From contig JAFZQK010000071.1 in NCBI GenBank assembly GCA_017620455.1, positions 1 to 12,982 on the forward strand: a stretch of 12,982 nucleotides of DNA, given 5' to 3'. A program made the translations under genes and the position numbers. The DNA comes from Clostridia bacterium. Lineage in GTDB: Bacteria; Bacillota_A; Clostridia; Christensenellales; Aristaeellaceae. Below the pieces are notes generated by a model. It saw nothing but the letters and a program-made list of their open reading frames with translations, had not been told where the DNA came from and searched no databases. Positions 1 to 7,000 of this stretch are shown one piece after another (position 1 is the stretch's first letter; each line of letters starts with the position of its first letter).

Positions 1-1
1 G

Positions 2-889
2 CCCACCCCGGCGCCCACGCCCATCCCCATGCCCCCCCAAACGGAGGAGGGCTTCCTGGCGGACGCGGCGGAGGGCGAGGAATTCATTTTCGCGGACGCC
101 GACGCAGGGAAATGGGTCTACGCCTCCGCCTCCTTGTACATCGAAATCACCCGGTATACGGATCAATGGACGCCCCTGGTGTGGTACGAGGCGGACATTC
201 ATTGCAGCCCGGAATCGCCGCTGGTTTCCTATACCCAGCCCAACGGCAAACGGCCGGCCGGCACCAAGCTGATCGACCCGCTGCTTTTTGCCCGGCAGAA
301 CAGGATCGTGCTGGCTCTGTCCGACGATCATTACGGCCACCGGATCAACGAGAAAGTGGACGGCTCCGCCGGCATCATCATCCGGGAGGGCCAGGTGATC
401 GCCACGGACGATAAAACGCCCTTCAGCGTGTGCAGCCTGGACGTGCTGGCGGTGTTCGGCGACGGCAACATGAAGACCTTTTCCCGAAAATCCCACACCG
501 CCCAGGAATACCTGGATATGGGCGTTGTTTCCACCTATTCCTTCGGCCCCATCCTGGTGCAGGACGGGGCGCTGTCGGAAGCGGTATTGAAGGATAAAAA
601 CCATTACCATGAGCCGCGGATCGCCCTGGGCATGATCGAGCCGTATCATTATTTCGTGCTTTGCGTGGAAGGACGGCAGGAGCGGTCCAAGGGCGCGGAG
701 ATCCGGTGGCTGGCGGAGCGCATGCTGGAAAGGGGCGTGCAGGAAGCGCTGAACCTGGACGGCGGCGGCACGGCCATCCTGGTGTTCATGGGTGAACGGG
801 TCAACCGCCGGGGCAACTACTCCACCCGCGTGGTGGGCAGCATGACGGGCTTCGGCGTATCCGAGCAGGTGCCGGAGCCGGCGAAATAG
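2..889 (+). CDS. Phosphodiester glycosidase family protein (NAGPA/DUF2233 domain), 5'-truncated by the window edge
   Basis: The frame is open from the first bases. Codons before the methionine at 29 encode a Pro/Thr-rich linker (PTPAPTPIP), so 29 is probably internal and the gene starts upstream of the window. The rest matches the phosphodiester glycosidase fold known from the mammalian uncovering enzyme NAGPA and from bacterial exopolysaccharide-related proteins. Supporting blocks are ARQNRIVLALSDDHYG, DGSAGIIIREGQ, STYSFGPILVQDG, EPRIALGM and, near nt 750-780, the family hallmark ALNLDGGGTA followed by GERVNRRG. Family members cleave sugar-phosphodiester bonds, usually outside the cell. The linker suggests a surface or secreted protein with an N-terminal anchor or signal that cannot be seen here. 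The exact substrate cannot be read from sequence. The gene ends in TAG just before a bidirectional terminator and converges on the DUF1887 gene. The family call is firm; location and substrate are inference. Confidence 0.85.
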   Translation, partial: PTPAPTPIPMPPQTEEGFLADAAEGEEFIFADADAGKWVYASASLYIEITRYTDQWTPLVWYEADIHCSPESPLVSYTQPNGKRPAGTKLIDPLLFARQNRIVLALSDDHYGHRINEKVDGSAGIIIREGQVIATDDKTPFSVCSLDVLAVFGDGNMKTFSRKSHTAQEYLDMGVVSTYSFGPILVQDGALSEAVLKDKNHYHEPRIALGMIEPYHYFVLCVEGRQERSKGAEIRWLAERMLERGVQEALNLDGGGTAILVFMGERVNRRGNYSTRVVGSMTGFGVSEQVPEPAK

Positions 890-911
890 GGCCTTTCCGG
901 AAAAACGAACG

Positions 912-942
912 GGTCAGGGATCATGCTGACCGGGCATGATCC
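912..942. repeat. Two overlapping, mutually exclusive inverted repeats
   Basis: GGTCAG (912-917) pairs with CTGACC (926-931). GGATCATGC (918-926) pairs perfectly with GCATGATCC (934-942) across a 7-nt loop. The arms interleave, so only one stem can form at a time. Neither is followed by a T-run on the plus strand. They lie in the 3' untranslated stretch of the phosphodiester glycosidase gene, just ahead of the intergenic terminator. Function unknown. Confidence 0.5.
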
Positions 943-956
943 AAAAGAATCAAAAA

Positions 957-1014
957 CCCGAAGGACAGCGGAGAAAATGAGCAGGCGCATTTCCGCTTTG
1001 TCCTTCGGTTTTTT
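957..1014. terminator. Bidirectional intrinsic terminator between convergent genes
   Basis: CCGAAGGACA (958-967) pairs with TGTCCTTCGG (999-1008). An inner GCGGA (968-972) pairs with TCCGC (992-996). Six T residues follow on the plus strand (1009-1014). On the minus strand the same stem is followed by GGGTTTTTG, from the A-run at 952-956. It can therefore stop both the phosphodiester glycosidase transcript and the five-gene operon coming from the right. Confidence 0.85.
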
Positions 1015-1028
1015 GCTTTATATTTCCT

Positions 1029-2186
1029 CTATGCCGGCCCTTTTCTCAGCCGGGGGATCAGGCGGTTCAGCTTCAGGTCGTTCCAGTCGATCACTTCGAT
1101 GTCCAATTCCGCCGCCCGGCGGCGCATCTGGGGCCGGCCCTTCGCCTCCGGGGCGGAGGTGACGATCACCGCCCGGGAGCCCTTGCCCCCGAACCGGTCC
1201 CGCAAGATCGCCAGTTCGTTGAGGGCTTCGGTTTTGATTTCGGCGGTCTTGCAGCTGATGAACACCGGCTGCACGCCCCGGACGGCCATCACGTCGATTT
1301 CATTGGTGACGGCGTTGCGCTTGTTGGCGTCGGCGTTCCACTGCACCACCGCGCTGAGGATCACGTCGTCAAAGCAGCCCGCGGCCAGGCATGCCCGGTA
1401 CACCTGCAATTCCAGCACAGAGCCCATGTCCCGCAGCCAGAAGCGGGTCATGGCATCCGGAAAGCGGAAGGAAACCTCCTCCCCGTCCACATGAAGATCC
1501 AGGATCAGCCCGGCGTCCGCAAAATCCCTCAGCAGGGATTCGTCCGCCGTCACGATGCCGTTTTCCCCCCGGCCCGTGCGCTTGCCCCGGGCGGCCAGGC
1601 TGTCGGCGGCGGACAGGCGCTGGATGTAGCCGATCTGGCGGTTCCAGACCCGGCGGTGGGCGGCGTAGATCCGGAACAGGGTGTCGATCTCCGCCAGGCG
1701 CCGGGGCAGTTCCTGATTGTCTTCCCGGCCCGGCAGCAGCGTGCCCCCCGCCATCAGGAAGCAGCTTTCCGCGTCCAGGCGCACGGTGCAGGGCAGGTTC
1801 CGGGCGAAGGGGGCGTTTTTGATCTCAAAGAAGGCGTTTTTCCGCCGGCTGTAGGTGAATACCGGGATATCGCCCGAAATGGCCCCCGCGGCGAACAGCG
1901 CAGCGTCACCGCCGCCGGAAATGTCGATGGCGCAGTCTTCCCGGGTGTCCAGCACGCGGCGCAGCGTCTTTTCCACCTTTACCGCGTCCAGCAGGCTTGC
2001 GGAAACGAAGGAAAGGCGGACCTGGCAGCCCCGGCGGGCGAAATACGTTTTCAGCGCCCGGCGGAAGGCGTGGTTCCCGGCGATTTCCGGCGGGCACACC
2101 AGCACCGTTTCCTCCGGACGGAACATTTCCGTGGCCAGCACGTTTTCGATGGGCCGCTCGTCGTAAAGCTCGATCAGGGTTTTCAT
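1029..2186 (-). CDS. CARF + PD-(D/E)XK nuclease, DUF1887 family (Card1/Can2-like)
   Basis: A 385-residue protein. The N-terminal half has the DUF1887 opening (MKTLIELYDERPIENVLATE) and a Rossmann-like CARF region with a glycine-rich loop DISGGGDAALFAAG (88-101). The C-terminal half carries a PD-(D/E)XK nuclease core: GSVLELQVYRA with E259, then NEIDVMAV with E296 and D298, then FISCKT with K313. In this family, Card1 and Can2 are type III CRISPR ancillary effectors. Cyclic tetra-adenylate binds the CARF dimer and switches on cleavage of single-stranded DNA and/or RNA. All core nuclease residues appear present, so activity is plausible; ligand dependence is inferred from family only. The ATG at 2186 overlaps the GH13 stop (ATGA), which favours this start over a longer frame running 43 codons into GH13, because the DUF1887 opening begins exactly at this Met. 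It is the last gene of the operon. No cas gene or CRISPR array is in the window. Confidence 0.85.
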   Translation of the reverse strand: MKTLIELYDERPIENVLATEMFRPEETVLVCPPEIAGNHAFRRALKTYFARRGCQVRLSFVSASLLDAVKVEKTLRRVLDTREDCAIDISGGGDAALFAAGAISGDIPVFTYSRRKNAFFEIKNAPFARNLPCTVRLDAESCFLMAGGTLLPGREDNQELPRRLAEIDTLFRIYAAHRRVWNRQIGYIQRLSAADSLAARGKRTGRGENGIVTADESLLRDFADAGLILDLHVDGEEVSFRFPDAMTRFWLRDMGSVLELQVYRACLAAGCFDDVILSAVVQWNADANKRNAVTNEIDVMAVRGVQPVFISCKTAEIKTEALNELAILRDRFGGKGSRAVIVTSAPEAKGRPQMRRRAAELDIEVIDWNDLKLNRLIPRLRKGPA

Positions 2187-3736
2187 TTGCCTTCTCCCAG
2201 CAGCAGCCAGGCGGCGGACCGGGGAGCCAGGCGCAGCCGGCCTCCTTCCGCGGCGGGCGCTTCGCCCAGCTGATACAGCGCCTTGTTCACTTTTTCCGGC
2301 AGGGGGCAGAAGCACGCTTCATCGGCGGGGTTCAGGGCCACGAGCACACGCTCGTCCCCGTCGGTCCGCTCATAGGCCAGGGGCGTGCCCGGCGCGCCGT
2401 CCGAAACAAAGCGGATCTCCCCCCGGCTCTGCAGCGCGGGATGGGTTTTGCGCACCGCGATTTGCCGCCGGATCTCGCTGCGGAGGGAGGCGGGGTCCCC
2501 GCACTGGGCGGCGGCGGTGGGCCGGTCCGGGGACGGGTCCAGGGGGATGTACAGCTTTTCCTTCGGCGCGGAGGAGAAGCCGGCGTTTTCGCTTTCGTCC
2601 CACTGCATGGGGGAGCGGCTGCCCGTGCGGCCGTAGCCGCCCTCCACGGAAATCAGGCCCTCCACGTACCGCATGCCGATCTCGTCGCCGTAGTAAATGA
2701 AGGGCGCGCCGGGCATGCTGAGCAGGAAGGCAAAGGCGATTTTCAGATGGTCCCCATGGAGGAAGCGGGCCAGCCGGTCCATATCGTGATTGCCGGAGGG
2801 GATGCAGATCAGGCCTTTCCGCTCCGTTTTTTCATAGCTGGCCCAGTACTTCTCCACGAATACCGACGCGTCGCCTTTGCCGGCAAAGAAGGGGGAGGCG
2901 CACCGGAACAGATCGTTGTAGTGGGTGGGGCCCCAGGGCAGAAGAAAATCCATGTGGAAGCCGCCCTGCAGGCTCTTGTCCGGCTCGCCCCATTCGGATA
3001 CCAGGGCGGCGTCGGGGTATTCCCGGTCCAGGAACGCCCGGAAATCCCGCCACAGGGCGACGGTGCCCTTGCCCTCCGGGTCGCCCTTCACCAGGGAGCC
3101 CGCCATATCCACCCGGAAGCCGTCGCACCCCAGATCCAGCCAGAAGCGCATCACATCCCGCATGGCTTCCCGGGTCGCCAGAGGCCCCGGGCCATCCATG
3201 GGCTGCTGCCAGGGCTTTTCCGGGTGCAGGAAGCCGTAATTCAGGGCGGGCTGGTGGGTGAAGAAATTCACCGCGCAGCTGCCGTCCCGGGGGCCGATGC
3301 CCCGCAGGGAGGCGCAGCCCGTGGGCTCCTCCCAGATGCAGTCGGTCCAGATATAGCGGTCGGTATATTCGTTTTTCTCCGCTTGCATGGAGGCCTTGAA
3401 CCAGGGATGCTCCCAGGAGGTGTGGCCGGGCACCAGATCCATTAGCACCCGCAGCCCCCGCCTGTGCGCTTCCCGAAACAGCTTTTCCGCGTCCCCGTTG
3501 GTGCCGTAGCGCGGGGCGATGCGCAGGTAATCCGATACGTCGTAGCCCGCATCCAGGAAGGGGGAAGCAAAGCAGGGATTCAGCCACAGGGCGGTGCAGC
3601 CCAGGTCCTTGACGTAATCCAGGCGGCGGATGATCCCCTGCAGATCTCCGACGCCGTCCCCGTCCGTATCCTGGAAGGACTGGGGATAGATCTCGTAAAA
3701 CACGGCGTTTTCAAGCCATTGGGGCATACGCGGCAC
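2183..3736 (-). CDS. GH13 alpha-amylase-family glycoside hydrolase (alpha-glucosidase / maltodextrin-type)
   Basis: A 517-residue (beta/alpha)8 GH13 enzyme with no signal peptide, so probably cytoplasmic and acting on imported malto- or isomalto-oligosaccharides. The N-terminus has the typical VFYEIYPQSFQDTDGDGVGD, including the Asp-rich calcium-type loop. Conserved region I is LMDLVPGHTS (D100, H105), with Gly where many relatives have Asn. Region II is GFRVDMA with nucleophile D210 and R208. Region III is VSEWGEP with acid/base E248. Region IV is SGNHD with transition-state stabiliser D318. GAPFIYYGDEIGM and a C-terminal beta domain follow, so all three catalytic acids are present. The subfamily (alpha-glucosidase, oligo-1,6-glucosidase or trehalose-synthase-like) cannot be settled by eye. 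A GTG start is chosen because AAAGGAGG lies 8 nt before it; the next ATG, 3 codons in, is too far from that site. It is the fourth gene of the operon, 21 bp after the MATE gene, and overlaps the DUF1887 gene by 3 bp. Confidence 0.9.
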   Translation of the reverse strand: MPRMPQWLENAVFYEIYPQSFQDTDGDGVGDLQGIIRRLDYVKDLGCTALWLNPCFASPFLDAGYDVSDYLRIAPRYGTNGDAEKLFREAHRRGLRVLMDLVPGHTSWEHPWFKASMQAEKNEYTDRYIWTDCIWEEPTGCASLRGIGPRDGSCAVNFFTHQPALNYGFLHPEKPWQQPMDGPGPLATREAMRDVMRFWLDLGCDGFRVDMAGSLVKGDPEGKGTVALWRDFRAFLDREYPDAALVSEWGEPDKSLQGGFHMDFLLPWGPTHYNDLFRCASPFFAGKGDASVFVEKYWASYEKTERKGLICIPSGNHDMDRLARFLHGDHLKIAFAFLLSMPGAPFIYYGDEIGMRYVEGLISVEGGYGRTGSRSPMQWDESENAGFSSAPKEKLYIPLDPSPDRPTAAAQCGDPASLRSEIRRQIAVRKTHPALQSRGEIRFVSDGAPGTPLAYERTDGDERVLVALNPADEACFCPLPEKVNKALYQLGEAPAAEGGRLRLAPRSAAWLLLGEGK

Positions 3737-3744
3737 GGCGGGCG

Positions 3745-3752
3745 CCTCCTTT
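3745..3752 (-). promoter_or_regulatory. Ribosome-binding site that sets the GTG start of the GH13 gene
   Basis: AAAGGAGG on the minus strand, 8 nt before GTG (3736) and 17 nt before the alternative ATG (3727). The spacing selects GTG. Confidence 0.8.
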
Positions 3753-3757
3753 CATGC

Positions 3758-5104
3758 TTATCGGGTCAGATTCCTGACCCATTTGAATTTTTTCAGCCGG
3801 ACCATCACCCAGGGGATCTTGCCCACTTCGTCCAGGCAGGTGCAGGCGTACACCGCCAGCACGGGCCATTGGAAGGCGAAGGCCCCCAGCAGCGCCAGGG
3901 GAATGGCGACGCCCCACATGCACACCGCCAGGGAATACATGTCGAACACCGTATCGCCCCCGCCGTCCAGCACGCCGTTGATGGTGACGGTATTGACGCA
4001 GCGGCCGATCATGTACACCGCCATAATGATCATCATGCCGGTCAGATGCTCCTGGGCGTCCTCCGTCAGCTTCACCAGATGGGTGATCAGGGGGGTCAGG
4101 GCCAGCACCGCGGCGGTGGAGCAAAAGCCGATGATAAAGGATACGTTGGTGAGCTTCAGCCCGTAGGCCTTGCCTTTTTCCAGGTCGCCCGCCCCCAGCT
4201 CGTTGCCCACCATGATTCTGGCGGCGTTGCCGATGCCGTCGCAGACGCAGCAGATCAGATCCCGGACCACGGCGGCCACGGCGTTGGCGGCGGCGGCGTC
4301 CTCGCCCATATGGCCCATGATGGCGGTGTACGAAGTGAAGCCCACGCCCCAGAACAGCGCCCCGCCCATCAGCGGCAGGCATTGGCGCAGGAAATCCTCC
4401 TCCAGCTGCCTGCGCCTCACGAACAGCCGCCGGAAGATCGGACGGAGATAGCCGGGGGTTTCCGATACGATCAGGCACAGCGACAGCTCGATCCACCGGG
4501 CCAGGGTGGTGGCCGCGGCGGCGCCCCGGGCGTTCATGGGGTCCAGCACCCCGGGCACGCCGAAGATCAGCAGGGCGTTGAAAACGACGTTGAGCGCCAC
4601 GGCAGCGGAGGAGATCCAGGCGCTGGCCGCCGCCCGGTCCGTCACCTTCATGGCGGTCAGATAGCACTGGGAGATCCCGGTCAGCAGGTAGGACCAGCCG
4701 GCCACGCGCAGGTATTCCGCGCCGATTTGGATGATGGGATCGTCGTGGGAGAAAATGCGCATCAGCGCCTCGGGGATCAGTTCGCACCCCGCGAAGAATA
4801 CCAGCGACACCGCGCCGGCGAACCGCAGCATGATGTGCAGCAGGTCCTCAACGGTTTTTTGGTCCTTCTTGCCCCAGTACTGCGCCCCCAGGATGCCCCC
4901 CGCCCCTACCACGGCGCTGAGGAACATGTTCTGGATGAACTGGATCTGGGTGGCCAGGGACACCGCCGCCATTTCATTTTGGTCCACGCTTCCCAGCATT
5001 AGCGCGTCCGCGGCGGCGACGGAGGCCAGCATCAGGCTCTGGAAAGCGAAGGGCAGCGTCAGCTGCCGCAGCCGGCCGTAAAATGCCTTGCGATCGACGG
5101 TCAT
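3758..5104 (-). CDS. MATE family multidrug/metabolite efflux transporter
   Basis: A 448-residue polytopic membrane protein with the two-lobed pattern of MATE (NorM/DinF-type) antiporters. MATE proteins export cationic drugs or metabolites using a sodium or proton gradient. Lobe 1 opens with LTLPFAFQSLMLASVAAADA and carries GAGGILGAQYWGKKD. Lobe 2 repeats the layout with CLPLMGGALFWGVGFTSYTA and ARIMVGNELGAGDLEKGK. The repeated glycine-rich Q/N-x-x-G-A loop and the basic cytoplasmic loop (RRLFVRRRQ) are typical of the superfamily. The length is normal for the family. The ATG has CGGAG about 6 nt upstream and lies 18 bp after the VOC gene stop, so it is co-transcribed with it. No transported substrate can be assigned. 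The family call is firm. Confidence 0.92.
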   Translation of the reverse strand: MTVDRKAFYGRLRQLTLPFAFQSLMLASVAAADALMLGSVDQNEMAAVSLATQIQFIQNMFLSAVVGAGGILGAQYWGKKDQKTVEDLLHIMLRFAGAVSLVFFAGCELIPEALMRIFSHDDPIIQIGAEYLRVAGWSYLLTGISQCYLTAMKVTDRAAASAWISSAAVALNVVFNALLIFGVPGVLDPMNARGAAAATTLARWIELSLCLIVSETPGYLRPIFRRLFVRRRQLEEDFLRQCLPLMGGALFWGVGFTSYTAIMGHMGEDAAAANAVAAVVRDLICCVCDGIGNAARIMVGNELGAGDLEKGKAYGLKLTNVSFIIGFCSTAAVLALTPLITHLVKLTEDAQEHLTGMMIIMAVYMIGRCVNTVTINGVLDGGGDTVFDMYSLAVCMWGVAIPLALLGAFAFQWPVLAVYACTCLDEVGKIPWVMVRLKKFKWVRNLTR

Positions 5105-5122
5105 TTGTTTCTCCGGTGCCGA

Positions 5123-5506
5123 TTATTCGGTGATTTCGATGGGATGCCCCTCAAAGCCCGCCACGCAGCTTTCGTAATAGCCGTCGCCGGTGACCCGGGG
5201 GCCGGAGAGGACGGGGTATCCCGCCAGGCGCAGCCGTTCCGTCAGGGCGTCCACCTGCGCCCGGCTGCCGACGCTGAAGGCCAGGTGGGCATAGCCTGTG
5301 GGCAGCGCGCCGGGATCGGAGATCCTGAGGCCCGGGCGGGTCATGATCTCCAGGCGCGCGCCGCCGTCAAAGGAGAGGAAGTACGAACGGAAATTGGTGG
5401 TTTCGTTGTGATATCCGGCGTTCGCCTTTCCGCCGAAGAAGCGGACGAAGAAATCCCGCGCGCCCTCCGGGTCGAAAACGTACAGGGCGGCATGCTCGAT
5501 CCTCAC
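5123..5506 (-). CDS. VOC superfamily protein (glyoxalase / bleomycin-resistance fold)
   Basis: A 127-residue single-copy VOC protein of two beta-alpha-beta-beta-beta units: IEHAALYVFDPEGARDFF leads unit 1 and YAHLAFSVGSRAQVDAL leads unit 2. The four metal-ligand positions are filled as in metal-dependent members: H5, E53 (RLEIM), H74 and E124 (HPIEITE). A divalent metal centre, built within the monomer or across a dimer, is therefore likely. The family includes glyoxalase I-like lyases, dioxygenases, and fosfomycin or bleomycin resistance proteins; nothing here picks one. Its start is GTG, chosen because AAGGAG lies 6 nt upstream. That site overlaps the stop codon of pepC (TAAGGAG), suggesting translational coupling. 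It sits between pepC and the MATE exporter, so a detoxification role is possible but only inferred. Confidence 0.88.
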   Translation of the reverse strand: MRIEHAALYVFDPEGARDFFVRFFGGKANAGYHNETTNFRSYFLSFDGGARLEIMTRPGLRISDPGALPTGYAHLAFSVGSRAQVDALTERLRLAGYPVLSGPRVTGDGYYESCVAGFEGHPIEITE

Positions 5507-5512
5507 GGCCCG

Positions 5513-5519
5513 CTCCTTA
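5513..5519 (-). promoter_or_regulatory. Ribosome-binding site of the VOC gene merged with the pepC stop codon
   Basis: On the minus strand TAAGGAG contains both the TAA stop of pepC (5519-5517) and the AAGGAG that serves the GTG at 5506 with 6 nt spacing. A ribosome ending on pepC would sit on this site. Confidence 0.75.
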
Positions 5520-6851
5520 TTCCGCCAGGGTGCCCATGGGGTCCCAGGGCTCCAGGACGATGGGCTCCTGTTCGGCGAAAGCGGCCAGATCGCAAAGGTA
5601 TTCCTTTTCCACCGCCGCCTGGAACACGTACTGGTCGAACCAACTGTCCGAGCAGATGTAGTATCCCTTGTCCCCGTGGGCGTCGCCCCAGCTGTTTTCG
5701 ATCTTCCAGCGGGTGGGCCTGCCCTCGTCCAGGTTCACCCCGGTGATCACCATGGCGTGGTTCATGGCGGCGAAGCCGTAATCCAGGCTGTCTTCCTTGG
5801 AAATATCCAGATCCAGCCCGGTGAGCAGCGGCGCGTTGAAGCTCCCGTCGTCCCAGATCCCCGCTTCCCGGTCGCCGAACTTGCCCACGTCGCTGCCGAA
5901 CCAGACCACCTTGCCGGCTTGCAGCTGGCGGATCACGCACTGCTTGAATTCGTCCATGGTCAGGTTCAGATGCCGCACGGGGCGGCCGCCCACCACGTTG
6001 CCCAGGAATTTCACGGTATAGGTTTTATGGTACGGCTTGTCCCGGGTGGGGGCGTTGATGATGCTGACGGTGTCGTTCAGCAGGCCGCCCACGTATTTTT
6101 CGGTGAAGGCTCGGGGCGTCATGCCCTTTTCGATGTGATAAACGCCGTCCTTGTCGGTGTATTCGAAATCAAAGGTCCGGGGCGGCTCGGCGTAGCAGGA
6201 GCAGAGGAAGCCGTAGATATCCCCCAGCATTTTTTCCTTTTCCCCGCGGATCTCTTCCGGGGAGGCGCTCCGGGCAACGAGGGCCCGCAGCTTCACCGCG
6301 CAGGCCTTGAGGCTGCGGTTCAGCAGGTGGTTCATATTCCGGGTGTTGGCGGACTGGTAGGTTTCCCCGAACACGTCCTTGGGCACCACGCCGTATTTGC
6401 TTACGATATTGGCGAACATATCCCACTGGCCGCCGTCGTGCACCCCGGTCTGCAGCAGGAAGGAGACCGTGCGGTCGTCGGTGGGCAGGGAAGCGGTCTC
6501 CACCATGGCCTCCAGGAAATAATTGGCGCGCTCGAATTTGTCCCAGAAGGCCATGTAGCTCTGGGACAGCTCAAAATTCTTGAGGTTCAGCGTTTTGGCG
6601 ATGCGTTCGCGCAGCACGTTCAGCGCGGCGAAAAGCCAGCAGCGGCCGCTGTGCTCCTGATTGGTGACGGGCAGCGTTTCGATTTCCAGGGAGAATTTGC
6701 GCCTGCGGTTCAGCTGGGGCACGGGGGAATAGCAGGCGTCCATTACGTCCTGCTTGCTCAGGGCCAGGGTGGCGATGCGCCGGGCGTCGGACGTGCGGTA
6801 AGCGTGGGACCAGGCGTCCAGGCTTGCCTGGGTGATCGGCGTTTTATTCAT
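5517..6851 (-). CDS. pepC: Aminopeptidase C / bleomycin hydrolase (peptidase family C1B)
   Basis: A 444-residue cytoplasmic cysteine peptidase that trims N-terminal residues from peptides as a self-compartmentalising hexamer in known members. The papain-type triad is complete: Q65 and C71 in NQEHSGRCWLFAALN, H365 in MNHAMVITGV, N386 in KIENSWGD. The C-terminus (VLEPWDPMGTLAE) is the family's conserved tail, which reaches into the active site and restricts cleavage to aminopeptidase mode. Length matches the family. ATG 6851 is chosen because homology begins there (MNKTPITQ) and an AAAGGA site lies about 10-12 nt upstream. The upstream extension of the frame runs across the promoter, so it is not coding. 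First gene of the five-gene minus-strand operon, with its own promoter. The neighbouring VOC gene overlaps its stop through the ribosome-binding site. Confidence 0.95.
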   Translation of the reverse strand: MNKTPITQASLDAWSHAYRTSDARRIATLALSKQDVMDACYSPVPQLNRRRKFSLEIETLPVTNQEHSGRCWLFAALNVLRERIAKTLNLKNFELSQSYMAFWDKFERANYFLEAMVETASLPTDDRTVSFLLQTGVHDGGQWDMFANIVSKYGVVPKDVFGETYQSANTRNMNHLLNRSLKACAVKLRALVARSASPEEIRGEKEKMLGDIYGFLCSCYAEPPRTFDFEYTDKDGVYHIEKGMTPRAFTEKYVGGLLNDTVSIINAPTRDKPYHKTYTVKFLGNVVGGRPVRHLNLTMDEFKQCVIRQLQAGKVVWFGSDVGKFGDREAGIWDDGSFNAPLLTGLDLDISKEDSLDYGFAAMNHAMVITGVNLDEGRPTRWKIENSWGDAHGDKGYYICSDSWFDQYVFQAAVEKEYLCDLAAFAEQEPIVLEPWDPMGTLAE

Positions 6852-6891
6852 AAGAACGGCTTCCTTTCTTTTGTGAATAGTTTCCCGTACC

Positions 6892-6920
6892 ATTATACAT
6901 GATTCCGCAGGCGGGGACAA
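6892..6920 (-). promoter_or_regulatory. SigA-type promoter of the pepC operon
   Basis: Read on the minus strand: TTGTCC (-35, 6920-6915), 17 bp spacer, perfect TATAAT (-10, 6897-6892). The predicted transcript starts near 6885, about 34 nt before the pepC ATG. An 8-bp palindrome AAGCGCTT (6919-6926) touches the -35 box and could be an operator, but this is weak. Confidence 0.75.
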
Positions 6921-6949
6921 GCGCTTTTCCGGCGTTCCGCACGTGTCCG

Positions 6950-6978
6950 TTGCGCGTTTTTTCCGGGTGTGATACAAT
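6950..6978 (+). promoter_or_regulatory. Extended -10 promoter of the GH3-like lipoprotein gene
   Basis: TTGCGC (6950-6955), 17 bp, TACAAT (6973-6978) preceded by TGA, giving an extended -10 (TGnTACAAT). It stands back to back with the pepC promoter, with 29 bp between the two -35 boxes. The predicted start near 6985 puts the ribosome-binding site almost at the 5' end of the mRNA. Confidence 0.65.
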
Positions 6979-6985
6979 ACGGAAA

Positions 6986-6993
6986 AAGGAGGT
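6986..6993 (+). promoter_or_regulatory. Ribosome-binding site that sets the GTG start at 7001
   Basis: AAGGAGGT, 7 nt before GTG 7001. It fixes a GTG start directly followed by a lipoprotein signal sequence. The frame extends further upstream only across the promoter. Confidence 0.85.
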
Positions 6994-7000
6994 TGCCGCC

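Noticed and set aside
2187..2315. 43-codon N-terminal extension of the DUF1887 gene
   Set aside because: It lies wholly inside GH13 coding sequence and reads as Arg/Gly/Ala-rich shadow. The family N-terminus begins exactly at the Met of the ATGA overlap.
3763..3780. Inverted repeat GGGTCAG-N4-CTGACCC at the end of the MATE gene
   Set aside because: It lies in the last MATE codons, has no T-run, and is short enough to be chance. Continued transcription into the GH13 gene is expected there.
1997..5002. Long plus-strand open frames opposite the GH13 and MATE genes
   Set aside because: Shadows of high-GC coding on the other strand. Their composition is Gly/Ala/Arg/His-rich and low in complexity, with no ribosome-binding sites and no known motifs.
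6852..6977. Upstream extension of the pepC frame
   Set aside because: It crosses the pepC promoter and has no homology before MNKTPITQ.
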